The position numbers were made by a program, and so were the translations under genes. From an uncultured Treponema sp. (GTDB lineage: Bacteria; Spirochaetota; Spirochaetia; Treponematales; Treponemataceae): DNA of 64,000 nucleotides. Below the pieces are notes generated by a model that worked only from the letters and a program-made list of their open reading frames with translations, did not search any database and had not been told where the DNA came from. Of this stretch, positions 1 through 7,833 are shown piece by piece; the first letter of the stretch is position 1; the number at the start of each line of letters is the position of its first letter. Location of the stretch: assembly GCA_938039145.1 (NCBI GenBank), contig CALHVG010000008.1, positions 1 through 64,000 on the forward strand. Reading direction: 5' to 3'.

Positions 1-80
1 GAATTAAAAAATCTGAATTAAAAAATCTGAATTAAAAAATCTGAATTAAAAAATCGGAACAAAAAAATCGGAACAAAAAC
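1..80. repeat. 14-bp tandem repeat, about 5.7 copies
   Basis: Five consecutive 14-bp units (GAATTAAAAAATCT three times, then ...ATCG, then GAACAAAAAAATCG) plus a partial sixth. It may start before the window edge. Read on the minus strand, each unit supplies a run of six or seven T residues just downstream of the rlmJ terminator hairpin, so it may act as a string of U-tracts or simply be a slippage product. No coding potential is seen. Confidence 0.9.
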
Positions 81-110
81 GCAAACGAAAGAGATTGCAT
101 TTTTTGTTCC
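70..110 (-). terminator. Likely terminator of the valS-HD-nadE-rlmJ operon
   Basis: A perfect 10-bp inverted repeat, GGAACAAAAA and TTTTTGTTCC, lies just after the rlmJ stop codon. On the minus strand it is followed by several T-tracts supplied by the 14-bp repeats. The stem is AT-rich and the loop long (about 21 nt), so its strength is uncertain. Confidence 0.5.
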
Positions 111-116
111 CCGTAA

Positions 117-1022
117 CTAGACAAACTCAACGCAAAAAGAGCCGTTCCCGTCCCGCCCAAGTATTTGCGAAAGGTACGGAAGGCATTCCCTGCACTCATC
201 AATCAAAGTCCAGCCCGGATTTACGGCAAGCATTCCGCTTCCGTAAAGTCTGGGCTTTGCGCTTCCGATGGAATCTTTTAGGTCGGTTTCCGTGTGGCTG
301 TCTTCCGTGTCGACACAAAGCCGGATGTCCAGCACTTCCGTGGATGGAATTTTTCGTTTTACGGCAGAACGGATTTTTTCTTTCATAAGTTTAATTTCAT
401 CCTTTCTGTTTGCAATAAGCGGACACCACAAAAGGATTGTCGCGCCGCTCCATTTTTCGTTCGCAGCGGAAAGATATAAAGCCGCATTCTCATAGTCGCT
501 TGAATCCTCGTAACTCGGGTCGCAAAGAATTCCGCCCCGCTTTAAAAACGGCGGAACATTTCCCTTTATAAAAGACCAGCCCGAATCATTTTTTATAACC
601 GGACGGACTCCGCGGATTTTTTTCATATTGGAAATAAGCTTTTCGTGTTCGGCTTTATGAAGTTCCGTAAGATATAATTTGGATTCCGGAAGAACGCACA
701 TCGATTCAAAAACGGGACTTCCGGGATAAAGCCCATTCAAGACAAAATCTTCCGCAAAAAAAAGATAGTCTTTAAGAGTTTCAGGAACGGAATCGGGATT
801 TTTTTTTGAAGCGGAAAGAAGTTTTTCTATTCCGACGGCGGCTTCTCCTGTTTTTTCAGCTTTTTCGCTTTTCATATCATAAAGGGCGCTTCCCGAATGT
901 GTGTCAAAAAACGAATACGGCTTATTCTTTCTGTTCAGATATTTTATTGTGCAAAAAAGCACAAAATGCTTAAGAATATCCGCATGGTTTCCCGCATGAA
1001 ATTCGTGTAAATACGAAAGCAT
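117..1022 (-). CDS. rlmJ: 23S rRNA (adenine-N6)-methyltransferase RlmJ
   Basis: 301-residue protein matching the RlmJ family, which methylates A2030 of 23S rRNA using S-adenosylmethionine. The family opening is present (MLSYLHEFHAGNHADILKH), as is the SAM-binding segment FFDTHSGSALYD. The catalytic motif, normally DPPYE, reads DPSYE here (LCDPSYEDS); the other flanks are conserved. The start codon shares one base with the nadE stop (TAATG), so the two genes are translationally coupled. It is the last gene of a four-gene minus-strand operon and ends with TAG. The Pro-to-Ser change in the motif is the only odd feature; I expect it to be functional. Confidence 0.9.
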   Translation of the reverse strand: MLSYLHEFHAGNHADILKHFVLFCTIKYLNRKNKPYSFFDTHSGSALYDMKSEKAEKTGEAAVGIEKLLSASKKNPDSVPETLKDYLFFAEDFVLNGLYPGSPVFESMCVLPESKLYLTELHKAEHEKLISNMKKIRGVRPVIKNDSGWSFIKGNVPPFLKRGGILCDPSYEDSSDYENAALYLSAANEKWSGATILLWCPLIANRKDEIKLMKEKIRSAVKRKIPSTEVLDIRLCVDTEDSHTETDLKDSIGSAKPRLYGSGMLAVNPGWTLIDECRECLPYLSQILGRDGNGSFCVEFV

Positions 1023-2953
1023 TAGGAAAGCCTTTCAAGTTCAGCAAGCCAAAGAGAAGCGGATGCGTCGCTGGGCATTTTCCAGTCGCTTCTTGCAGAA
1101 AGAGAAACGGAACCGGCTTTCGCTCCGTCGGGCATACAGTTTCTCTTGAACTGCTGCGAAAAAAATCTTTTGTAAAAAACTTTCAGCCATTTTAGTTTTT
1201 CCGCATGGCTGTACGTAAGGTCTGAAGCGTCCGAAAGGAAAAGTATCTTTTTGGGCGAAAAACCAAACCGGACAACATGGTAAAGATAAAAATCGTGGAG
1301 TTCGTAAGGGCCAACGATGCTTTCGGTCTGTTGAAAGATTTTTCTGTCTTTCGGCGGAATCAGTTCAGGGCTTACCGGAGTGGAAAGCACGGAAGAAAGT
1401 TCCGGATTTTCAGCATTTTCAGAAAGCCAGCGCACGATTTCACGAATGAGCGTTTTGGGAACGGATGCGTTCACTCCGTACATGCTCATGTGGTCTGCGT
1501 TGTACGTACACCAGCCAAGCGCAAGTTCGCTCAAATCTCCCGTACCAATCACAATTCCGCCGCTCTTGTTTGCGATGTCCATAAGCACCTGGGTTCTTTC
1601 ACGGGCTTGGGCATTCTCGTATGTTACATCCTGAATGTTCTCATCATGCCCGATATCCCTAAAATGCTGAAGGACGGCTTCCGCGATGGGAATTTCTTTA
1701 TACGTAACTCCGCATGATGATGCAAGACGGAGTGCGTTATTTTTAGTCCTTTCGGTCGTTCCGAAACAGGGCATTGAAATACAAATTATCTGAGAGTGTG
1801 GAAGAGAACAAAGGTCAAGCGCCCTGCAGGTTACAAGCAGACTAAGGGCAGAATCAAGACCGCCTGAAAGCCCTATAACAAAAGACGAAGGATTCAACTG
1901 GCGGATTCTACGTGCAAGGGCTTCCGCCTGTATCGCAAAAACCTCCTCACAGCGAGCGTCTCTTTTTTTCTTTTCGTCCGGAATGAACGGAAGCGAAGGA
2001 ACTTTCCTTTGAAGAGCGTTAAAAGAAATGCGATTTTCCTTCATGCAAACCTCTATCGTCCTAAATCCTGAAAGGTCAACGGAGACATCCCCGTTAAAAA
2101 ACGCCTGATTTCTTCTTCGTTCCTGCATTATGCGTTCGACATCAACGTCAGCATATATCATCTCGTTTTTTGAGAACGGAGCGATTTCCGCCAATTCCGT
2201 CCCGCTTTCAAAAATCATGCTGTGAGACGAAAATACCGAATCCTGGGAAGACTCTCCGCTTCCGGCGTTCGAATAAAGATATGCGGAAACGGTGCGCAAA
2301 CTGTGAACCTTAACGATGTCTTTTCTGCGTTCGCTTTTTTCTGCGGTTTCTTCCGATGCGGCAAGGTTTGCGATTACGTTCGCCCCGGCAAGCGAGGCTT
2401 TTATCGACGGCGAAAAAGGAGAGGCAAGGTCTTCGCCGAGTTCAACGGAAAGCACAAAAGAATCCGTCGAACTTACACGGATAAGAATATCTTTTCCGAA
2501 AGGGACAGAACCGATTTTTTCAGAAATTTTTACCGTCTTAAAAGAAGAATTATTCGCGGACGAAAAATATCGCCCCCGGCACAAGCCGTCGTGAGAGCTT
2601 AAAAAAGTCTTCGGAATTAGAGCCGAAACTTTTCCCTTGTATATTACGGCTGCACAATCGTAAAGAAGATTTTCCACGCAAACTGGAAGTCCAACCAAAA
2701 CCAAAGAATCAAAAGTCCGTGTCTTGGACGCAATCAGTTCAAGAGATTGGATTGCTTCGTCCTGAAGTTTTTTCTGTAAAAAAAGCTCGGCGCAGGTGCA
2801 GCCGGTTATGGAAAGTTCGGGGAACACGATTATTGAAGCGCCTTTTTTTGAGGCAAGGCGGACTTTTTCAATTATTTTTTCCGAATTAAAAGCGCAGTCG
2901 GCGACTTTCAAAGAAGGCGATACGCAGCATGCCCTCACAAAACCGAAACTCAT
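1022..2953 (-). CDS. nadE: Glutamine-dependent NAD+ synthetase (glutaminase Cys replaced by Gly)
   Basis: 643-residue two-domain enzyme. Residues about 1-290 form a nitrilase-fold glutaminase domain and about 310-643 an NAD synthetase domain with the ATP-binding loop IGLSGGLDSALS. The family makes NAD+ from nicotinate adenine dinucleotide, ATP and glutamine. The nitrilase triad is Glu-Lys-Cys: Glu (FPELSITG) and Lys (LIPKTF) are present, but at the nucleophile position, usually E(I/L)CED, the sequence is ELGED. Codon 173 is GGC, one base from TGC. As written, the protein should not hydrolyse glutamine and may use free ammonia. The start overlaps the upstream HD gene by four bases (ATGA). Confidence 0.92.
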   Translation of the reverse strand: MSFGFVRACCVSPSLKVADCAFNSEKIIEKVRLASKKGASIIVFPELSITGCTCAELFLQKKLQDEAIQSLELIASKTRTFDSLVLVGLPVCVENLLYDCAAVIYKGKVSALIPKTFLSSHDGLCRGRYFSSANNSSFKTVKISEKIGSVPFGKDILIRVSSTDSFVLSVELGEDLASPFSPSIKASLAGANVIANLAASEETAEKSERRKDIVKVHSLRTVSAYLYSNAGSGESSQDSVFSSHSMIFESGTELAEIAPFSKNEMIYADVDVERIMQERRRNQAFFNGDVSVDLSGFRTIEVCMKENRISFNALQRKVPSLPFIPDEKKKRDARCEEVFAIQAEALARRIRQLNPSSFVIGLSGGLDSALSLLVTCRALDLCSLPHSQIICISMPCFGTTERTKNNALRLASSCGVTYKEIPIAEAVLQHFRDIGHDENIQDVTYENAQARERTQVLMDIANKSGGIVIGTGDLSELALGWCTYNADHMSMYGVNASVPKTLIREIVRWLSENAENPELSSVLSTPVSPELIPPKDRKIFQQTESIVGPYELHDFYLYHVVRFGFSPKKILFLSDASDLTYSHAEKLKWLKVFYKRFFSQQFKRNCMPDGAKAGSVSLSARSDWKMPSDASASLWLAELERLS

Positions 2954-3594
2954 TCGTTCTCCTTTTTTTCCGGCGCGGAATCTTTTTTCATCTTGCAGAA
3001 ATATCCGCCGTCCTCAAGGTAACGCCGCCTTGTCATTACAAGACCGATAAGTTCCTGATACATATTAAAATCGATTTCAAGAGCCATCGGAAAAAGAAAA
3101 AACTCCGTCTCGTTGCAGTAGCGCTCGATAAAATCAGGGTCGGTAACGTACCCCAATGAAATCATGTTGCTTATCCTGTCGGCACATTTTAGAATCTTTG
3201 CCTTTTGACTTCCTTCGTCAAGAATTCTTTTAAGAAATTGCTTCTTATTCTCGTTCTCTCTGCGTGTAACTTCAAGGACAAGAGAAAGCACGTCTTCGCC
3301 TTCAGAATCCGCATTTCTTATCAGGTTTTTATCAAAATCAGGAAGATCTTCAACCGTGTCGTGAACCACGGACGCCTTTAAAAGAACAGAATCAATGTAG
3401 TCGTAGTCTATGAGGATTGCAAGAGTATCCATCTGATGGCGGAACATATTTCCGCCTGCATGACGCGCCTTTCCTATAAGATTAGTCGCAAGCTGCATAT
3501 AAGGCGCAAGGCTTATATCCGCAAGTTTCTGCATTCCTTGGGTATTCATGTTCTTAGACCTGTCGATTTTCATCTTATATTTTTTCTTTTCCAT
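2950..3594 (-). CDS. HD-domain hydrolase, (p)ppGpp hydrolase-like
   Basis: 214 residues. The metal-binding HD pattern is clear: H in the MFRHQMDTLAIL stretch, the HD pair in VVHDTVEDLP, and a later D in KCADRISNM. This arrangement (RxxH..HDxxED..D) is that of the RelA/SpoT hydrolase domain and its stand-alone relatives (MESH1/small alarmone hydrolase type). There is no synthetase, TGS or ACT domain. Start supported by AGGAGG seven bases upstream. It follows valS by 33 bases and overlaps nadE, so an alarmone or nucleotide hydrolase is co-expressed with valyl-tRNA charging and NAD synthesis. The exact substrate is inferred from the family. Confidence 0.75.
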   Translation of the reverse strand: MEKKKYKMKIDRSKNMNTQGMQKLADISLAPYMQLATNLIGKARHAGGNMFRHQMDTLAILIDYDYIDSVLLKASVVHDTVEDLPDFDKNLIRNADSEGEDVLSLVLEVTRRENENKKQFLKRILDEGSQKAKILKCADRISNMISLGYVTDPDFIERYCNETEFFLFPMALEIDFNMYQELIGLVMTRRRYLEDGGYFCKMKKDSAPEKKENE

Positions 3595-3627
3595 CTTGCC
3601 TCCTGATTAATACACTCTTTTTATAAA

Positions 3628-6396
3628 TCAAAGACTTTCTATGTAAGACTCAAGTTTCTGTATTTTCCGTTTGCTTTCTTCCATTTTTTCTTTTTCAAGT
3701 GCAACCAGCTCTGCAGGCGCATGCTTTGAAAAATTTCCGTTCAGTTTTGCTTCGGACTTCTTTATCCATTCCGATTCGCTAGCAATCTCTTTTTTAAACC
3801 TTGAAAGAAGCTGCTCCTTGTTTATGGAATCGTCCACAATTACAAACGCCTCAAAGCCTTTTCCGACAGTTCCTACTGAACTTTCAGGTTTTGAATCAGC
3901 AAAAGAAATGTTTGCACAACCTGCAAGAAGTTTTATCATGTCCTGTTTTTCATGGCAGACTTCAGCACCGCTTCCCTTTGTAACGATAATCGCGATGTTT
4001 ATTTTGCTTGCAGGATCAATTCCGCATTCGGTTCTAAGCGCCCTGACTTTTCCAATCAAGTCTTTAAGAGTATCAAAGCGCAGAAAAACAGTATCGTCGG
4101 AACGCTCGGGAACGACTTCAGGGAAAGGAGCGTTTATAAGCATCGAAGAATATTTTGAGTTGGAAATAATATGACATTCGCCTGATTTTGTACGGTTTGC
4201 AACAATCTCTGAAAGCGGAAGTTTTCCATATATTTCCTCCGTCACAAAAGGAATGAACGGATGCAGAAGCCTAAGCGACTCTTCAAGCACATTAAGAAGA
4301 ACGGAAACGGCTCTGTTTTTTTCGGATTCGTCCCCGTGCCAAAAACTCAACTTTGTCGCTTCCACATACCAGTCGCAGAATTCGTTCCAAAAATATTCCA
4401 TCAAACTTGAAGCCGCGTCGTTGTACCTGTAGTTTTCCAAAGCCTCCCTGTTCGCCTTTACCGCAGCGTTAAGCCGTCCGTAAATCCATCTGTCAAGTTC
4501 GGTAAGGTCATTGTCGGAAACCGGAACAAGCGTCCTTCCCTCAAGATTTCCCAAAATATATCGGCTTGCGTTCCACACCTTGTTGCAGAACCTTGAGCCG
4601 AGTTTGAAACTGTCCTTGTCAATAAGAATGTCCTGTCCTTGGGCGCACATAAACGAAAGCGTGAATTTCAGAGCGTCGGAACCGTAAATATCGATTATCT
4701 CAAGAGGATCGATACCGTTTCCAAGGGACTTTGACATCTTGCGTCCCTGCTTATCACGCACAAGACCGTGTATGTAGATGTCTCTGAACGGAACTTTTCC
4801 GGTGAACTCAAGCGACGCCATTATCATACGGCTTACCCAGAAAAATATGATGTCGTAGGCGGTTACAAGAGCAGATGTCGGAAAAAAGTTCTTGTAATCG
4901 TCCGTAATTTCAGGCCAACCGAAAGTGGAGAACGGCCAAAGCCAGGAAGAAAACCAAGTGTCAAGAACGTCCGGATCTTGAGAAAGTTTTTCTTTTTGTG
5001 CGCCGCACTTTGGGCATACTTCAGGTTCGGTGCGGCTTACGATAGTCTCGCCGCAGGATGCGCAATACCATGCAGGAATCCTGTGTCCCCACCAAAGCTG
5101 GCGAGATATGCACCAGTCGCGAATGTTTGAAAGCCAATGCTCGTACGTGTTCTCCCATTTTCTGGGGAAAAAGCGGACATCGCCGTCCTTCCATGCCTTG
5201 AGCGCTTTTTCAGCCAAAGGCTGCATTTTCACGAACCACTGATATGAAAGATAAGGCTCTACTATGGTGTCGCATCTGTAGCAATGTCCGACGGAATGGG
5301 TTATTTTTTCTTCGTTCTTAAAAAGTCCCAAGTCAATCAAGTCCTGAACTATCAACGCCCTTGCTTTTGCGCAACTTAAACCTCGATATTTTTCAGGGCA
5401 GTTTTCATTAAGCGTTCCGTCCGGATTCAAAATGTTTATTGCTTCAAGTCCGTTTCTTTGGGCGACCTGCCAGTCGTTCGGATCGTGGGCAGGCGTGATT
5501 TTCACCATTCCGGTTCCGAATTCCTTGTCAACATAATTGTCGGCAATTATCGGGATAGTTCTATCTGTCAACGGAAGTCTAAGCGACTTTCCTACAATGT
5601 CTTTATAACGCTCGTCGTTCGGATTTACAGCTACCGCCGTATCTCCTAGCAGGGTTTCCGGTCGTGTTGTCGCAATCTCAATTTTCGTAGAACCGTCCGG
5701 CGAAGGACCGTCGGCAAACTCATACCAGATATGATACATCGCTCCTTGGGTATCGGTATGTTCTACCTCGTCATCGGCAAGCGCAGTTCCGCATCGTGGA
5801 CACCAGTTAACAAGATAACGTCCTTTGTAGATAAGATTTCGCTCATAGAGAGTGACAAAAACGTCCCGGACCGCACTGGAAAGCCTCTCATCCATGGTGA
5901 AGCGTTCTCTATCCCAATCCGTGGAATTTCCAAGTTTCTTCTGCTGCTTTACGATTGTAGTGTGATGGTCATTCTTTACAGCCCAGGTCCGCTCAAGGAA
6001 TGCCTCTCGTCCTATGTCGTTGCGGCTTTTTCCTTCTTTTTTCAACTGGCGTTCGACCACGTTCTGCGTTGCTATTCCCGCATGATCCGTTCCTGTAAGC
6101 CAAAGTGTGTTGTCGCCGTTCATTCTGTGATAGCGGACTACTATATCCTGAAGAGTGTTGTTGAGTCCGTGTCCCATGTGAAGAACTCCGGTTACATTCG
6201 GAGGAGGAATTACCACGGAATAAGTGCCTTTTTTTCCGCAGGAAGAACCGCACTCGCATTTTTTTACGTATTCGTCATGCACCGGAGAGGAAATATCGCT
6301 TCCGGGCTTGAAATAGCCTTTCCGTTCCCATTCGCCATAAATCCTATCCTCAAAATCCTTAGGGTTATACGCCTTTTCCAATTCAATCGCATTCAT
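3628..6396 (-). CDS. valS: Valyl-tRNA synthetase
   Basis: 922-residue class I synthetase that charges tRNA-Val. The HIGH motif (NVTGVLHMGHGLN, near residue 70) and KMSKS motif (GRKMSKSLGN) are intact. The editing domain lies between them, followed by the anticodon-binding helical domain. The C-terminal ~70 residues are a Lys/Glu-rich coiled coil (ending EKEKMEESKRKIQKLESYIESL in part), normal for bacterial ValS. First gene of the valS-HD-nadE-rlmJ operon. No Shine-Dalgarno sequence is visible before the ATG, and a good -10 box lies only eight bases upstream, so the mRNA is probably leaderless. Confidence 0.97.
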   Translation of the reverse strand: MNAIELEKAYNPKDFEDRIYGEWERKGYFKPGSDISSPVHDEYVKKCECGSSCGKKGTYSVVIPPPNVTGVLHMGHGLNNTLQDIVVRYHRMNGDNTLWLTGTDHAGIATQNVVERQLKKEGKSRNDIGREAFLERTWAVKNDHHTTIVKQQKKLGNSTDWDRERFTMDERLSSAVRDVFVTLYERNLIYKGRYLVNWCPRCGTALADDEVEHTDTQGAMYHIWYEFADGPSPDGSTKIEIATTRPETLLGDTAVAVNPNDERYKDIVGKSLRLPLTDRTIPIIADNYVDKEFGTGMVKITPAHDPNDWQVAQRNGLEAINILNPDGTLNENCPEKYRGLSCAKARALIVQDLIDLGLFKNEEKITHSVGHCYRCDTIVEPYLSYQWFVKMQPLAEKALKAWKDGDVRFFPRKWENTYEHWLSNIRDWCISRQLWWGHRIPAWYCASCGETIVSRTEPEVCPKCGAQKEKLSQDPDVLDTWFSSWLWPFSTFGWPEITDDYKNFFPTSALVTAYDIIFFWVSRMIMASLEFTGKVPFRDIYIHGLVRDKQGRKMSKSLGNGIDPLEIIDIYGSDALKFTLSFMCAQGQDILIDKDSFKLGSRFCNKVWNASRYILGNLEGRTLVPVSDNDLTELDRWIYGRLNAAVKANREALENYRYNDAASSLMEYFWNEFCDWYVEATKLSFWHGDESEKNRAVSVLLNVLEESLRLLHPFIPFVTEEIYGKLPLSEIVANRTKSGECHIISNSKYSSMLINAPFPEVVPERSDDTVFLRFDTLKDLIGKVRALRTECGIDPASKINIAIIVTKGSGAEVCHEKQDMIKLLAGCANISFADSKPESSVGTVGKGFEAFVIVDDSINKEQLLSRFKKEIASESEWIKKSEAKLNGNFSKHAPAELVALEKEKMEESKRKIQKLESYIESL

Positions 6397-6404
6397 GGAA
6401 AAAA

Positions 6405-6433
6405 ATTATAGTGAATTCAATCGGCTTTTACAA
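6405..6433 (-). promoter_or_regulatory. Sigma-70-type promoter of valS
   Basis: On the minus strand TTGTAA, 17 bp, then a perfect TATAAT. Only eight bases separate the -10 box from the valS ATG, placing the predicted start of transcription at or next to the start codon. Confidence 0.6.
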
Positions 6434-6537
6434 TTAAAGAAAACGACAATAAAAAATAATGACAGCCTTTTTTAGATTAATAAAAACTTAAAAAAAAGAA
6501 TCTGCGCCTTCTTTAAATGCATGAATAACCTATACAC

Positions 6538-6566
6538 TTGACTTTGTGCAATGCTTTCCCAATAAT
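6538..6566 (+). promoter_or_regulatory. Probable promoter of the methyltransferase gene
   Basis: TTGACT, 17 bp, AATAAT; the predicted transcript starts about 10 bases before the ATG at 6584, and no Shine-Dalgarno sequence lies between. Confidence 0.5.
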
Positions 6567-6583
6567 CGACATTGAACTGACAT

Positions 6584-7087
6584 ATGAAAGAGAATACTTT
6601 AAGCAAAAAAGAACATTTACCTGTTATGGGAGTAGGGCCTTTGTGCGTAGCTCCGCTAATCATTATTACGGCGGCGGGCATCTTCCTTTTTAAGCTCGGA
6701 ATCATTCCTCAATTTGAACTTAAATCTTATATTCCTTTTAAGATTGCAGGCATTATTGCAATTCTTTCAGGGCTTTGGATGTGGATTTCAGCTGTTATAT
6801 TTTCCCGCATTACATCCAAAATAAAAGCGGACACGCTCGTTACCGACGGCATTTATGCACACGTTCGAAATCCGATATATTCGGCATTTTTGTTTATTTG
6901 TTCCGGTTCTATTTTTATGTGCGGAAATCTATATCTGCTTTTTCTTCCGCCTTTGTTTTGGCTTTACCTAACAATTTTTATAAAGCTCACGGAAGAAAAA
7001 TGGCTTTCGGAACGATTCGGAAAGGCGTTTGACGACTATTGCAGGCGGGTAAACCGCTTTATTCCCCGATTCAAAAAAGAAAATTAG
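6584..7087 (+). CDS. Isoprenylcysteine carboxyl methyltransferase-family membrane protein
   Basis: 167 residues with four to five hydrophobic segments. The C-terminal half carries the signature of the ICMT/phospholipid methyltransferase superfamily: DGIYAHVRNPIYSAF (the R-N-P-Y core), then EEKWLSERFGKAFDDYCRRVNRFIP (E..L...FG..Y..Y...V.RF.P). Members are SAM-dependent membrane methyltransferases; bacterial substrates are mostly unknown. Transcribed alone, divergent from valS. The start is the first in-frame ATG after a plausible promoter and has no Shine-Dalgarno sequence. The gene ends with TAG and is followed by a long repeat-rich gap. Confidence 0.75.
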   Translation: MKENTLSKKEHLPVMGVGPLCVAPLIIITAAGIFLFKLGIIPQFELKSYIPFKIAGIIAILSGLWMWISAVIFSRITSKIKADTLVTDGIYAHVRNPIYSAFLFICSGSIFMCGNLYLLFLPPLFWLYLTIFIKLTEEKWLSERFGKAFDDYCRRVNRFIPRFKKEN

Positions 7088-7180
7088 AAGACTTACAGCT
7101 GGAATGCCTTCCTTCATAAATCCTTCGCTTTCACAAAGACTGAGTTTACTGATTTTTAAGAACGATATAACTACGGCGGA

Positions 7181-7502
7181 CGTAGATTACGTACTTCGAC
7201 AGGCGTAGATTATGCTCTACGTCAGTCGTAGATTATAGTCTACGGGTGACGTAGATTATGCTCTACGACCGGCGTAGATTATAGTCTACGGGTGACGACC
7301 ATTATAAGGTAGTACACATCTACCTTATAAGGGAAGACTGTCCTCCCTTACTAGGGAGCGCATTCCTCCCTTATAAGGGAGCGCACACTTACCCTATGCG
7401 GTAAGTCACACTTACCCTATGCAGTAAGTCACACTTACCCTATGCGGTAACGCCCCATTACCTTGGCAGGTAAGCCGAACTTACCGCATTAGGTAACGCA
7501 CA
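7181..7502. repeat. Hairpin array A: fourteen 23-bp units
   Basis: Fourteen head-to-tail units of exactly 23 bp. Each reads as left arm (6) - loop (6) - right arm (6) - spacer (5). Arms change along the array while staying complementary: CGTAGA/TCTACG in units 2-5, CCTCCC/GGGAG(C) in units 8-9, CTTACC/GGTAAG in units 10-12, TTACC/GGTAA in 13-14. Units 1, 6 and 7 pair only partly. Loops keep a (C/T)TAT-rich core (TTATGC, TTATAG, TTATAA, CTATGC). There are no unique spacers and no coding frame. It lies between two plus-strand genes. I do not recognise the family. Confidence 0.9.
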
Positions 7503-7833
7503 GTTCCCCAATTCAGCAGTTTCCAAAGTTGCGACTTTGTTCAAGTTCTGCATTTTAGGTAAGGTTTTACTTCGGCAGATGCAATATGGCTGCCTTGTAA
7601 ACCTCAAATTTTCGTATCGAAAACTTGAACTTTCTATTCCGTTTCTCATTAGCATTACGAAACGGCGCTAATTCAGCAATCCTCAATTATTGAAACAATC
7701 TGCGGTTGCTGAATTCCTGAGAAGGTATAACTTCGTCAGCCTAATAAGTCAGCCATTTTCTATATGGATTTTTTACTGTAGAATGTGCACATCGTCTTTT
7801 TTAGATGCGGAACATTATTTTTAGGAGAACCTG
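7503..7833. other. Intergenic region before the nucleoside kinase
   Basis: Non-coding, still rich in inverted repeats but without the 23-bp period: AAAGT-TGCG-ACTTT near 7526, and a long hairpin (AATTCAGCAA and TTGCTGAATT, about 7670-7716). The last bases hold the kinase ribosome-binding site (GGAG at about 7822). No convincing promoter was picked out. Confidence 0.5.

Noticed and set aside
7181..7502. CRISPR array
   Set aside because: Units are contiguous and palindromic with only five-base spacers that also repeat; there are no unique spacers and no cas genes.
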